DNA of 64,000 nt from 58-81 sp012729145 (GTDB lineage Bacteria > Synergistota > Synergistia > Synergistales > Thermovirgaceae), in the NCBI GenBank assembly GCA_040770625.1, contig JAXGIW010000001.1, positions 310,001-374,000 on the forward strand, read 5' to 3'. Of the stretch, positions 1-7,764 are shown piece after piece; within the stretch, counting starts at the first letter, position 1; the number at the start of each line of letters is the position of its first letter. The position numbers and the translations under genes are program-made. The notes below the pieces were generated by a model that was not told where the DNA came from, did not search any database, and was given only the letters and a program-made list of their open reading frames with translations.

Positions 1-674
1 TGGACGAGGAAAACCAGGCCGGAACAAAAGGCCTGAAATACGCCGCTTCAAAGGGTCTGGGGGTCTTTGTAATGGAGCCGCTCCGTGGGGGAAACCTGGG
101 CCTCCCTGAAGCACCTCCACCCGTGGCTGCCATATGGGAAGAAGCCCCGGTAAAGAGGACTCCCGTGGAGTGGGCCTTTCGTTGGGTCTGGGACCACCCC
201 GAGGTGGTTGTGGTCTTGTCGGGTATGAACGAGGAATCCCATATAGAGGAGAACCTGAAGATAGCCAGTGAGGCTCTTCCCGACTCGCTGACCGTAGAAG
301 AGAAAAGTCTGGTGAAAAGGGCTGCCGACAAATACAGGGATATCATGAAGGTCAACTGTTCCGGATGCGGATACTGCATGCCCTGTCCTGCGGGTGTGAA
401 TATCCCCTCCTGTTTCGAGGTCTACAACAAGATGCATCTCTTCGGAAACTCCGAGGAGGGGAAGAACTCTTACGTGGTGAAGATGAGCGGGATCACACGA
501 AGAGGAGAGAGCAACTACGCCTCCCAGTGCGTAGAGTGCGGGAAATGCTTGAAGAAATGCCCCCAGGGTCTGGATATTCCCCTTCTGTTGAAGGATGTGG
601 TGGCAGAACTGGAAGGGCCTGACCTGGAGGAGAGAGCTCTCGAAATGGCTCGCAGAATGAACATCAACTCCTGA
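1..674 (+). CDS. Aldo/keto reductase with C-terminal ferredoxin domain (5' truncated)
   Basis: The gene runs in from the left edge: the frame is open from base 3 with no start codon in the window. The visible part is the last third of an aldo/keto reductase barrel (GVFVMEPLRGG, then WDHPEVVVVLSGMNE near the end of the barrel). It is followed by a ferredoxin-like module with two cysteine clusters, CSGCGYCMPCPAGV and CVECGKCLKKCPQGL, each suited to a 4Fe-4S cluster. Aldo/keto reductases with this tail are common in anaerobes and are thought to accept electrons from, or donate them to, ferredoxin. The substrate cannot be told from sequence. A bidirectional terminator follows directly. Confidence 0.9.
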   Translation, partial: DEENQAGTKGLKYAASKGLGVFVMEPLRGGNLGLPEAPPPVAAIWEEAPVKRTPVEWAFRWVWDHPEVVVVLSGMNEESHIEENLKIASEALPDSLTVEEKSLVKRAADKYRDIMKVNCSGCGYCMPCPAGVNIPSCFEVYNKMHLFGNSEEGKNSYVVKMSGITRRGESNYASQCVECGKCLKKCPQGLDIPLLLKDVVAELEGPDLEERALEMARRMNINS

Positions 675-691
675 GTCATTTCGGTCTTCCA

Positions 692-732
692 AAAAAGAAA
701 AGCGACGGGTCCTCCCGTCGCTTTTCTTTTAC
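692..732. terminator. Bidirectional intrinsic terminator
   Basis: An AGCGACGGG / CCCGTCGCT stem is flanked by A-rich sequence on the left and T-rich sequence on the right. It can therefore end transcription from both converging genes, the aldo/keto reductase and the secreted repeat protein. Confidence 0.85.
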
Positions 733-748
733 ATTTCCGGTTGGGGTT

Positions 749-1714
749 TTACTTTCGGAAATACGTCATTGAAGGATCGGGCCTTCCGACAAAACAAATA
801 TACCGGAAGCCGTAATGCTTAATGATACGCAGTGCTGTCTCAGCTTCTTCCCGGCTGGAGGCGAAATCGAGTACCCAGTGCGAGCCGTCCACTATCTTCC
901 AGCGACCGTCGACATTCTTGACCTCGATGGTCCCAGGGTTGAAACCTATACAGTCCTCGCCGGAGAGGGAACCTGAAGGGGCCTGGCCTCCTGCTGTCCA
1001 ATAGGTCATCGAGGGATCCGGACGCCCAACGTAGCATGCCTTGTCCAGTCCGTAGCTCCAGATGATATTCAGCGCCTTGTCGGCCTCAGGTTTCTTGTTT
1101 CCAAAATCCAGGATCCAGTGGTCTCCATCGACGATCTTCCACCTTCCGCCAATATTCTTGACCTGGACATTGGACGGACTCAGGGAAAGACAGTCTTCCG
1201 GCAGAAGAAGGGGGATTGCCCCGGCAAGGACCGGTTCCAGGGGTTTCGGGATCAGGGTGATCTTTCTGTTCGCCAGGAATTCGACCTCAAGCCAGCCCGG
1301 CACCAGACCCGGCTTGTCGGCAGCTCTCGGGTAGATCATTTTCCCCTTGATCCTTCCGCTGTCAGGTGAGTACTGTCCCGTAAGGACCTTGGTCTCGTAA
1401 GGGTAACCCTCGTACCACCAGCTCGCCACAAATCGGTCATTACCCACTACACCTTTGAATATGGTAGCCGCGTGGACCCCACCGAAAGCACCCAGGGTTA
1501 TTGAGACTCTCTCTCCTTCCTGTTCTATCTCCATGGTTGTGGAGGTCTCAGAGATCGCCATCCGGGAAGGCTCCCTGTCGGTAAAATAGTTAAAACCGTG
1601 AACCTTTACATCCCAAGTGCCGGAGATGTCCTGAGCCTGGACAGCATTGGCCGAGACAAGAAGCAAGAGAAGGACAGTCAACGGGAAAAGCAACCTTTTT
1701 GCCAACTTCCCCAA
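749..1714 (-). CDS. Secreted protein with two WKIVDGxHW repeats
   Basis: This is a 321-residue exported protein of unknown function. Residues 1-27 form a signal peptide (basic start, Leu-rich core, ANAVQAQ cleavage region). Residues about 28-150 resemble a small beta-rich domain opening with SGTWDVKVHG. Two tandem copies of a roughly 67-residue module follow (173-239 and 253-320). Each has one Cys near the start (EDC), the core RWKIVDG(D/S)HW, LDFxxxxxEA, then (Y/F)VGRPDPSMTY after a second Cys. The two conserved Cys per module could form a disulfide outside the cell. I recognise the module as recurring in uncharacterised secreted proteins but know no function. It is transcribed alone, divergent from alaE. 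Confidence 0.85.
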   Translation of the reverse strand: MGKLAKRLLFPLTVLLLLLVSANAVQAQDISGTWDVKVHGFNYFTDREPSRMAISETSTTMEIEQEGERVSITLGAFGGVHAATIFKGVVGNDRFVASWWYEGYPYETKVLTGQYSPDSGRIKGKMIYPRAADKPGLVPGWLEVEFLANRKITLIPKPLEPVLAGAIPLLLPEDCLSLSPSNVQVKNIGGRWKIVDGDHWILDFGNKKPEADKALNIIWSYGLDKACYVGRPDPSMTYWTAGGQAPSGSLSGEDCIGFNPGTIEVKNVDGRWKIVDGSHWVLDFASSREEAETALRIIKHYGFRYICFVGRPDPSMTYFRK

Positions 1715-1743
1715 CCCCTTTCTTTTTATAACAAAGAATGTTT

Positions 1744-1766
1744 ACCTGGTTATCATAGCACCAGGT
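1744..1766. promoter_or_regulatory. Inverted repeat in divergent intergenic region
   Basis: ACCTGGT and ACCAGGT form a perfect 7-bp inverted repeat with a 9-base centre. It lies about 30 bases upstream of the secreted repeat protein and in the 227-bp region shared with alaE. It could be an operator; no T-run follows, so a terminator is unlikely. Confidence 0.3.
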
Positions 1767-1941
1767 TCAAGTATATGAAATAACCTTTGGGCCAATGTAT
1801 TTGCAAGCAAGCTGGTTCTTCAGACCAGTTTCATTTAGTATTTACTGAACAGGAACACACCCATGCCGTTTTTAAAAAGTACCGAAGATCCAGTAGCATT
1901 CAGGGGGCCCAACCTTCGATCTCTCAAAAGGGGGAGAACCT

Positions 1942-2403
1942 TTGCCAAAAGCAGCAAAAATCCCGGAAGAGGGACGGAACAGGATCATCATGGCGGTGGC
2001 TGACATCGCGGCCATGATCATCTTCTCCACTGCCCTTTGCATGATGATCGAGGTGTTCATTGCAAAGCTGACGGTTTCTCAGTCCCTGCAGGCACGGATG
2101 GCCGCCATACCCGTCAACCTGGTCACTGGAAGGCCTTACGGCTGGTTCCGGGACAAGCTTTTCGCCTTCCTGGAGATAGACCAATCCCGGCCCCTGAAGA
2201 TGATCTTCGGTGACACCCTCGCCTTTGTCATATTCCAGGTGCCTCTTTACGTAATAGTGCTGCTTTTTGCCGGCGCAACCTGGAGGCAGATAGCTGTATC
2301 GTCGGTGTTCATGACGCTGATCTTCTCCCTGGCAGGACGCCCATACGGCATCTTCCTCGACTGGTGCAGGTCTCTGGCGTTCAGTATCAATAAAAGATGT
2401 TAG
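1942..2403 (+). CDS. alaE: L-alanine exporter AlaE
   Basis: The product is a 153-residue inner-membrane protein matching the AlaE family in length and pattern. An N-terminal VADIAAMIIFSTALCMMIEVF segment is followed by AAIPVNLVTGRPYGWFRD, a second hydrophobic pair (FGDTLAFVIFQVPLYV) and the closing GRPYGIFLDWCR. E. coli AlaE shares the order VADTFAM, AIPVN, PYGMYRD, AYVTFQSPVYV and GYFLDYCR. The family exports L-alanine to avoid toxic build-up, plausible in an organism that ferments amino acids or peptides. The start is TTG, preceded by an AAAGGGGG Shine-Dalgarno. Monocistronic, convergent with the DUF2905 gene. Confidence 0.88.
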   Translation: MPKAAKIPEEGRNRIIMAVADIAAMIIFSTALCMMIEVFIAKLTVSQSLQARMAAIPVNLVTGRPYGWFRDKLFAFLEIDQSRPLKMIFGDTLAFVIFQVPLYVIVLLFAGATWRQIAVSSVFMTLIFSLAGRPYGIFLDWCRSLAFSINKRC

Positions 2404-2440
2404 GCCCATCTGGCCCGAACAGGATTTACATCTTCACCGG

Positions 2441-2650
2441 TCACCTTCTGGACAACAAATTGACCACCAGCGTCAGGATCACACTGATAATGATCATCGA
2501 AGTTATGGGCACAAAGACCCTTGTCCTGTCTGTCTCGAACCTTATGTCTCCCGGAAGCCTCCCGACCCATGTCAAAAGCCAGGGAGCAAAGTGAAGGACC
2601 AGCCCCAGCAAGATCAGGAAACCACCGGCAACAATTAGCCACCTCGCCAT
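2441..2650 (-). CDS. DUF2905 small membrane protein
   Basis: This is a 69-residue protein with two hydrophobic segments (about 5-27 and 47-66) joined by the loop VGRLPGDIRFE. The RLPGDI loop and the length are typical of DUF2905 proteins, small integral membrane proteins of unknown function. The frame is open much further upstream (to 3298), but the ATG at 2650 is preceded by GGGAGGGGT, and only this part matches the family. The upstream extension overlaps proC and is not coding. Confidence 0.85.
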   Translation of the reverse strand: MARWLIVAGGFLILLGLVLHFAPWLLTWVGRLPGDIRFETDRTRVFVPITSMIIISVILTLVVNLLSRR

Positions 2651-2709
2651 CAGGACCCCTCCCGGAAGGAAGATTAACCTCTCGAACCCTGTTTTATCAA
2701 GCCTGGTAT

Positions 2710-2737
2710 TGACGAGAGACAGGACAGGGTCTATCCT
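2710..2737 (+). promoter_or_regulatory. Promoter of the proC leader RNA
   Basis: TTGACG (2710-2715) and TATCCT (2732-2737) are spaced by 16 bases. The predicted start near 2744 would give a transcript of about 200 nt ending at the terminator at 2910-2945. Confidence 0.5.
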
Positions 2738-2743
2738 CTTCGT

Positions 2744-2945
2744 CAATTGTTGCTTCAAAGACTGTTCAGGAGAAAGATCATGCAGGCTTCTTTGAAAAGG
2801 ACGACCCGACCGAACCCGTGTGTTCCACCCAGGTCCCGAAAGACACTTTCCCGGGAAAGTTCGGTCATGTCCTGATATTGCGATGCATCCAGTACAGATA
2901 AGGCATTCAGGGCCGCCGACCTCCGGGTCGGCGGCCCTTTTTTCT
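2744..2945 (+). ncRNA. Structured leader or small RNA upstream of proC
   Basis: The 318 bp between the DUF2905 gene and proC carry no credible ORF but are rich in base pairing. Stem 1 pairs TTCAAAGA (2754-2761) with TCTTTGAA (2789-2796). Stem 2 is a long irregular hairpin: AGGAC (2798-2802) with GTCCT (2869-2873), and GACCGAAC (2808-2815) with GTTCGGTC (2859-2866), enclosing GTGT/ACAC. A perfect 12-bp intrinsic terminator follows, and the proC Shine-Dalgarno lies about 10 bases after its T-run. Promoter, structure, terminator and gene in this order fit a cis-acting attenuator or riboswitch for proC; a free-standing sRNA is the alternative. I do not recognise a known RNA family. Confidence 0.5.
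2910..2945 (+). terminator. Intrinsic terminator just upstream of proC
   Basis: GGGCCGCCGACC (2910-2921) pairs perfectly with GGTCGGCGGCCC (2926-2937) around a 4-base loop, followed by a six-base T-run and further T-rich sequence. No T-run follows on the other strand, so it acts on plus-strand transcripts only. No protein gene on this strand needs it, which points to leader attenuation. Confidence 0.85.
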
Positions 2946-2968
2946 ATTTCTTTCAAGGAGGGAATATC

Positions 2969-3796
2969 GTGGAAGAGAGATCGAAGACCAGGATCTGCGT
3001 AATTGGTGCAGGAATCATAGGAGGGGCCATTGCAGAAGCACTTACCCCACAATACGAGGTAACAGCCACTCGCCGGAACTGTGACAAGATCAACGGACTT
3101 GCCGGGAAAGGTATAAAGGTCACCTCGGACAACCGGGCTGCCGCCGAGGAAGCTGACCTGGTTATCATCTCCGTAAAACCGGTGCAGGTTGTGCCTGTCC
3201 TCAAGGAGATCGCTGAAGCGGTCAGGGGAAAGACCGTAGTTTCCTTCGCCGCAGCCATATCGACGGACATCCTCCACATGGCAGCGCCCGAAGCACACTT
3301 CGTAAGGGCTATGACCAACATCGCCGTCAGGGTAAGGAAGGGTTACACCCTGTTTTCACTCCAGCAAGATCTCTCAAAGGAGAGGTTTCCAGACCTCGAA
3401 AAGGTTCTTTTGAACCTCGGTGAGATCCAGCAGGTGGAGGAGCAGTATCTGGATGTCCTTACGGCAATGTCCGGTTCGGGACCAGCCTATATCTTCACCG
3501 TGGTGGAGTCCATGATATATGGAGCCCTCAGGGAGGGACTTCCACGGAATTTGGCACTAAAGGCCGCAGCATATACTGCTATCGGGGCATCCTGTCTCCT
3601 CCTGGAAACAGGGAAGCACCCCTCCGAGTTGAGGGACATGGTCCTGACCCCGGGAGGAGTTACCATCGACGGGATATATGAACTGGAAGAGAGCCGGATC
3701 CGCACCGCTTTCATGAAGGCCATCGGCGCAGCCTCAGAAAAAGGCCGGACCCTCTCTGAAGAAGCCAGGGCACACGCCCTGAGCGATATGGAATAA
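2969..3796 (+). CDS. proC: Pyrroline-5-carboxylate reductase
   Basis: ProC reduces 1-pyrroline-5-carboxylate to L-proline with NAD(P)H in the cytoplasm, the last step of proline synthesis. The 275-residue length is normal. The N-terminal Rossmann motif GAGIIGGAIAEAL (about 12-24) binds the dinucleotide, and SVKPVQV, GSGPAYIF and the C-terminal MVLTPGGVTIDGIYELE are family signatures. The GTG start at 2969 is preceded by AAGGAGGG with proper spacing. No other proline genes are adjacent. Expression is probably set by the structured, terminator-bearing leader directly upstream. Confidence 0.95.
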   Translation: MEERSKTRICVIGAGIIGGAIAEALTPQYEVTATRRNCDKINGLAGKGIKVTSDNRAAAEEADLVIISVKPVQVVPVLKEIAEAVRGKTVVSFAAAISTDILHMAAPEAHFVRAMTNIAVRVRKGYTLFSLQQDLSKERFPDLEKVLLNLGEIQQVEEQYLDVLTAMSGSGPAYIFTVVESMIYGALREGLPRNLALKAAAYTAIGASCLLLETGKHPSELRDMVLTPGGVTIDGIYELEESRIRTAFMKAIGAASEKGRTLSEEARAHALSDME

Positions 3797-3965
3797 CATC
3801 CTGTCCCTTGACCAAGGGAGCTCCCATCTATCATGACGGATCGGGGCTCTATACAATTCTTTACATTTCAAAAGAGCACCTTAATGGAGTCGATCCTAGA
3901 ATAATGATTGGAACAGGATTTGAAAGACAAGAGGGATCACCTTTTAAGAAACGGAGGTACACCCC

Positions 3966-5258
3966 ATGAAAAAGATCGTTGCCTTGCTTGTTCTGGGGTC
4001 GTTGTTCCTTGGCACGGGTCTCTCCGTTGCAGCTTCTGCAGGGGAGCCAGACCTGGACGGAGTAGTCTACTGGTCCGAGGACGAGGTGAACAGCCTCTTC
4101 TCTCCTGACCTGATGAGGACCCTTAACCTTACACCCGGTCAGAGGAACTCCTTCCAGGAGCTTAGAAGCAGGGACTGGGGGTACAGGCAGGATCATCGCT
4201 ACTCCAGGGACCTTGATGCCCTGTTCAGCCTTGGCAGGATGATAAGGCCCGGAGGTTCCAGGGTCGTAATAGAGCGGGGAGGTAGCAACAACCTGGATGC
4301 CTTCCTTGCGGTCCTGGCCTTCGGAATACTTATCAGCCAGGCCCAGGACAATGACAGGTATTACAACCCCGGCTACGGGTATGATTATGGGTACGGTTCG
4401 GGCCAGTGGATAAGGATCGACGATTTCCTCTACCTGTTCTTCAGGATCCTGGACATGAACCAGCGCCGCACTTTCACGGTATACTTCGACCGCTGGTACG
4501 ACGACTATTACTTCAGGCGGGATCACAGGCGGGATTACGAACGGAACTACTGGGAAATGATGAGGGACTGGGACAGAAGGCTCCGCCTGAGCGAAAAGCA
4601 AAGACGGGATATGGAGCGTTATTTCAGGGATCTCCACAACCGACAGTGGGAAAGGGACAGACGCTACAGGGACTTTGAGAAGGATTACCTTAAGAGGAAC
4701 TGGGACCGGGACTCCTTCCGGGATATCGACAAGTACAGGCGTGACCTTCTCAAGCGTCGCCAGGAGAGCCTGACTCCCCCACCTGACTCAAGGGACAGGT
4801 TCAGGTCGATCCTTGACGATAAGCAGCGGAGAACCTTCGATTCAATGATCAGTGAAAGGGAACCCCGCCGATGGGACCGTGAAAGGACATCTCCCCCGAA
4901 ACTGCAGGAGATCAAGTCACCTCCAAAGGTGATCCAGAACAAACCAGCGCCGCCAAAGTTCCAGGATAAACCCGCACCGCCAAAGATACAGAACAATCCT
5001 GGACCGCCGAAGGTACAGAACAAACCAGCGCCACCGAAGTTCCAGAACAATCCTGGACCACCGAAGATACAGAACAAACCAGCGCCACCGAAGTTCCAGA
5101 ACAATCCTGGACCACCGAAGATCCAGAACAAACCAGCGCCGCCAAAGGTACAGAACAAACCGGCACCGCCTAAATTGCCCAAGAATCCTGGACCTGCTCC
5201 AGGACAGAAAAAACCGGGACCTCCAATAGTCAAGAAGCCTGTCAAGGATGGGAAGTAG
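3966..5258 (+). CDS. Secreted basic protein with Pro/Lys nonapeptide repeats
   Basis: The 430-residue product has a signal peptide (MKKIVALLVLGSLFLGTGLS, cleavage near AASAGE). A domain of about 300 residues follows, very rich in Arg, Asp, Tyr and Trp, with a short Tyr/Gly patch (GYGYDYGYG, about 139-147). From residue 324 come nine tandem nonapeptides alternating QNKPAPPK(F/V/L) and QNNPGPPK(I/V), then degenerate copies to the end. Such a tail should be an extended polyproline-type arm and could bind peptidoglycan or acidic polymers. I recognise no named family. The ATG is preceded by GGAGGT. It is a single-gene unit closed by a bidirectional terminator. Confidence 0.85.
   Translation: MKKIVALLVLGSLFLGTGLSVAASAGEPDLDGVVYWSEDEVNSLFSPDLMRTLNLTPGQRNSFQELRSRDWGYRQDHRYSRDLDALFSLGRMIRPGGSRVVIERGGSNNLDAFLAVLAFGILISQAQDNDRYYNPGYGYDYGYGSGQWIRIDDFLYLFFRILDMNQRRTFTVYFDRWYDDYYFRRDHRRDYERNYWEMMRDWDRRLRLSEKQRRDMERYFRDLHNRQWERDRRYRDFEKDYLKRNWDRDSFRDIDKYRRDLLKRRQESLTPPPDSRDRFRSILDDKQRRTFDSMISEREPRRWDRERTSPPKLQEIKSPPKVIQNKPAPPKFQDKPAPPKIQNNPGPPKVQNKPAPPKFQNNPGPPKIQNKPAPPKFQNNPGPPKIQNKPAPPKVQNKPAPPKLPKNPGPAPGQKKPGPPIVKKPVKDGK
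4935..5177 (+). repeat. Nine in-frame 27-bp tandem repeats
   Basis: Nine 27-bp units each encode a nonapeptide with a Gln at position 1 and PPK at positions 6-8. Adjacent units differ mainly at third bases and at the K/N and A/G positions, so copy number may vary between strains through slippage or recombination. Confidence 0.9.
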
Positions 5259-5282
5259 AGCCTTCACTTACAAGGAAGGAGA

Positions 5283-5318
5283 AAGGGCCGCCCGGGAAGG
5301 CGGCCCTTTTGCTTTTTT
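5283..5318. terminator. Bidirectional intrinsic terminator
   Basis: GGGCCGCC and GGCGGCCC form a perfect stem with a 6-base loop, followed by a T-run interrupted once. It separates the converging secreted repeat protein and EamA transporter genes. Confidence 0.85.
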
Positions 5319-5338
5319 GATCGATCTTTCAAACGCCC

Positions 5339-6256
5339 TCAGGATGATCGGATGGCTGGTCTCACTGTACCTCTTACGATCATTACCACTCCAAGCAGAA
5401 TGACAGCCGTCGCGGCAAGACTCCCGGCATTGAGGCTTTCGCCGGCCAGAACCCAGCCCAGGATTATCGCCACGACGGGATTGACGTAGGCATAGCTTGA
5501 AGCAAGGGCAGGGTCGGTCTTCTTCAGAAGCCAGATGTATGAACTGAAACCCACAATGGAACCGAATACGACCAGGTATCCGAGGGCAGTCGCCGACCTT
5601 ATCGACACTTCGCTCATCGGTACCAGGGAACCACCGTTCCAGGCTATCCCCACTACCAGGTTCATCAACCCACCGGTAAGCATCTGCATGGAAATGGCCA
5701 GGGCTGGAGAGTCCGGTTGGTCGGCCACCCTGGAATAGAGCGAACCTGAAGCCCAGAGAAAAGTTGCAAATCCGAGTACTACAAGTCCCGTGATGTGCCC
5801 CTCTGCTGCGGAAGGTCCGCTGGTGGAAGCCACAAGCATAATGATCCCCCCGAAACCTGTCACCAGACCGATGATGGTGATCCTGGCCGGGCGGTCGTGT
5901 CGAAGATAGACCCAGCGGATGATGGCTATCCACAATGGAACAGTAGCCACAACTATGGCTGCAATATTTGAGGGCACGACCTGTTCCGACCAGGCAACTC
6001 CCCCGGTCCCACCCAGAAGCATCAGGGCTCCGACCATGGCCATACCCCTCCACTGTCCCCAGGAGATCCGGGGTCTGAGACGTATCCATTCCCAAACGAA
6101 CATGATCGCTCCCGCCGTAGTGAACCTGAGTCCCAGCATAATGAAGGGCGGCAAGGTCTCTATCGCGAATTTCATGGCCAGATACGTGGTCCCCCAGAAG
6201 AAATAAACTGACACCAGGGCCGCGGCTACAGGCGCGGTCATGCGATGATCGTCCAA
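5339..6256 (-). CDS. EamA/DMT-family transporter (YedA-like)
   Basis: An integral membrane permease with about ten helices in two homologous EamA halves; the first opens with YFFWGTTYLAMKFAIETLPP and the second centres on FLWASGSLYSR. Many family members export amino acids or metabolites; the substrate is unknown here. The frame extends to a TTG at 6301, but I place the start at the TTG at 6256 because AAGGTGAG lies 7 bases upstream. A TATAAT box (6301-6306, minus strand) would put the transcript start near 6294, leaving the longer form without a leader. It is transcribed alone. Confidence 0.82.
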   Translation of the reverse strand: MDDHRMTAPVAAALVSVYFFWGTTYLAMKFAIETLPPFIMLGLRFTTAGAIMFVWEWIRLRPRISWGQWRGMAMVGALMLLGGTGGVAWSEQVVPSNIAAIVVATVPLWIAIIRWVYLRHDRPARITIIGLVTGFGGIIMLVASTSGPSAAEGHITGLVVLGFATFLWASGSLYSRVADQPDSPALAISMQMLTGGLMNLVVGIAWNGGSLVPMSEVSIRSATALGYLVVFGSIVGFSSYIWLLKKTDPALASSYAYVNPVVAIILGWVLAGESLNAGSLAATAVILLGVVMIVRGTVRPAIRSS

Positions 6257-6348
6257 GAATAATCTCACCTTTTCCAAGTCTTGTTTGTCAAAACCAGTCA
6301 ATTATAGACGGTGATGGAAAGATCTGCTTATTGAAGGGAATTTCTTTT

Positions 6349-7764
6349 TCACAGGTCCATGGACTGGAGAGGCAACCACATTTCCACCAGGAGACCGCCT
6401 CCCGACGGAAGCTCGGCATTGATCTCTCCACCGTGGGCAAGGGCAGCTTTCTGGGCTATGGCAAGACCGAGGCCGGAACCTCCCGTATCACGGGATCGGG
6501 ATGTTTCTGTCCTGTAAAAGGGTTTGAATATCTGTTGAAGTTCGTCTTCAGGTACCCCGGGGCCCTTATCCAGAACCGTCAAAGAGACACCGGGCCGCCC
6601 CCCCCTGCTCCGTCGTTCTGCCTTTACGGAAACAGCGGTGCCCTCGGGGGTGTACCTGAGGCCATTGCGGACTATGTTCTCCACGGCCCTTCGGACCAGT
6701 TCGCTGTTGAGTCTTATCGGCTCCAGGTCATCGGGGTAGACAAGCTCGACCCTTCGCTTAATGACCCGCGCCTCGAAGTTGGCGTCTTCTACAACATTTT
6801 CCAGGATAGCCGCAAGATCGACCATCTCGAAGGTCACGTGATCCATCTCAGCCTCGACCTTTGACAGTGAGAGCAGGTCGCCGATCATATCGTTCAGGAC
6901 CTCTGATTCTCGCTCTATCCGTTCGAGGGACTCCCTTGCTACAGTCCCCGATCTCTTCCTGGCGAGCTCCAGTGCAACTCCAAGGCGAGCCAGGGGGGTG
7001 CGGAGTTCATGGGATATGTCCCGGATCAGGCGCCGCTGAGCTTCCAACAGGGTCGTAAGATGTTTTGTCATGGCCTCGAAGCTGCGGGCAAGCTCGCCTA
7101 TCTCGTCGGATCGGTCCTTGACCAGGTCCTCCACAGGGGTGTCCAGTTGGCCACTCGAAACGGACCTGGCTGTCTTGCTCAGCCGCACCAGGGGGTCCGA
7201 AAGGTACCTGGCCAGCAGGAAGCAGAAAACTAGAGCGGTGGCTAAAAGGCCCATCAGGTGGATCAGCAGGGCCTTGGGGTTCCCGGTGAGGACCCTTGCG
7301 ATGTAGGGTGATCTCCGGAAAACCCCCACAAGAATGTAGTCCTTGCCAGAAGGAGAACCAAGTTGCCTGAAGACCGACGAGAACTCACCCCTGGTCTGGA
7401 AAGTGGTACCCTGACCGAGAAGATCCGCGGCATCCCTGCCCAGCCTCTCCAGAAAATCTTTCGAGGGACCACCTTCGACGGGTACAGGTACTCCATCTAC
7501 GTCGAAGATAAATATTCCAAGACCAGTTTCGCTCCTGATCCTGTCTATGGACTCTCTTAGGCGGGCGGGGTTCCCTGTCTCGACCACTTCGAGCAGTCCT
7601 TTACCATTCCTGTCGAGAGCGTTCGAAAGGGCTTCCTGCTGCCCTGTAAGTATTATCCCCTGCTGGGTCATGAAGACCGTCAGAAGAACGCTGACAAGGA
7701 CCATCAGGAGCATGGCCCCCAAAAACCACAGGAATATCCTCTGGAACAGCTTTCTCTCTCTCAC
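6349..7764 (-). CDS. Sensor histidine kinase, CpxA-like
   Basis: This 471-residue membrane kinase is the partner of the response regulator directly upstream; its GTG start shares one base with the regulator's TAG stop, so they are translationally coupled. It has a TM helix at about 9-31, a periplasmic sensor region of roughly 130 residues, a second TM helix at about 165-187, a HAMP linker, HisKA with the phospho-acceptor His252 in ISHELRTPLARLG, and an ATPase domain with N (NGLRYTPEG), G1 (DKGPGVP) and G2 (GGSGLGLAIA) boxes. The arrangement resembles CpxA-type envelope-stress kinases, but the stimulus is not readable from sequence. Confidence 0.92.
   Translation of the reverse strand: MRERKLFQRIFLWFLGAMLLMVLVSVLLTVFMTQQGIILTGQQEALSNALDRNGKGLLEVVETGNPARLRESIDRIRSETGLGIFIFDVDGVPVPVEGGPSKDFLERLGRDAADLLGQGTTFQTRGEFSSVFRQLGSPSGKDYILVGVFRRSPYIARVLTGNPKALLIHLMGLLATALVFCFLLARYLSDPLVRLSKTARSVSSGQLDTPVEDLVKDRSDEIGELARSFEAMTKHLTTLLEAQRRLIRDISHELRTPLARLGVALELARKRSGTVARESLERIERESEVLNDMIGDLLSLSKVEAEMDHVTFEMVDLAAILENVVEDANFEARVIKRRVELVYPDDLEPIRLNSELVRRAVENIVRNGLRYTPEGTAVSVKAERRSRGGRPGVSLTVLDKGPGVPEDELQQIFKPFYRTETSRSRDTGGSGLGLAIAQKAALAHGGEINAELPSGGGLLVEMWLPLQSMDL

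Noticed and set aside
2815..2835. A T-box-like GGGTGG word on the minus strand, and the idea that 2744-2945 is 6S RNA
   Set aside because: The T-box core is not completed and there is no minus-strand terminator before the DUF2905 gene. The RNA's ends do not pair with each other as 6S RNA requires.
2651..3298. Upstream extension of the DUF2905 frame to 285 residues
   Set aside because: Only the last 69 residues match the family; the rest is antisense to proC, and the ATG at 2650 has a strong Shine-Dalgarno.
4935..5177. CRISPR-like array
   Set aside because: The repeats are contiguous 27-bp units without spacers and are in frame with a protein.
3861..5267. Long minus-strand frames opposite the secreted repeat protein gene
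   Set aside because: They mirror the Pro/Lys repeats and have no ribosome-binding site or family motif; the plus-strand gene has a signal peptide and a good start.
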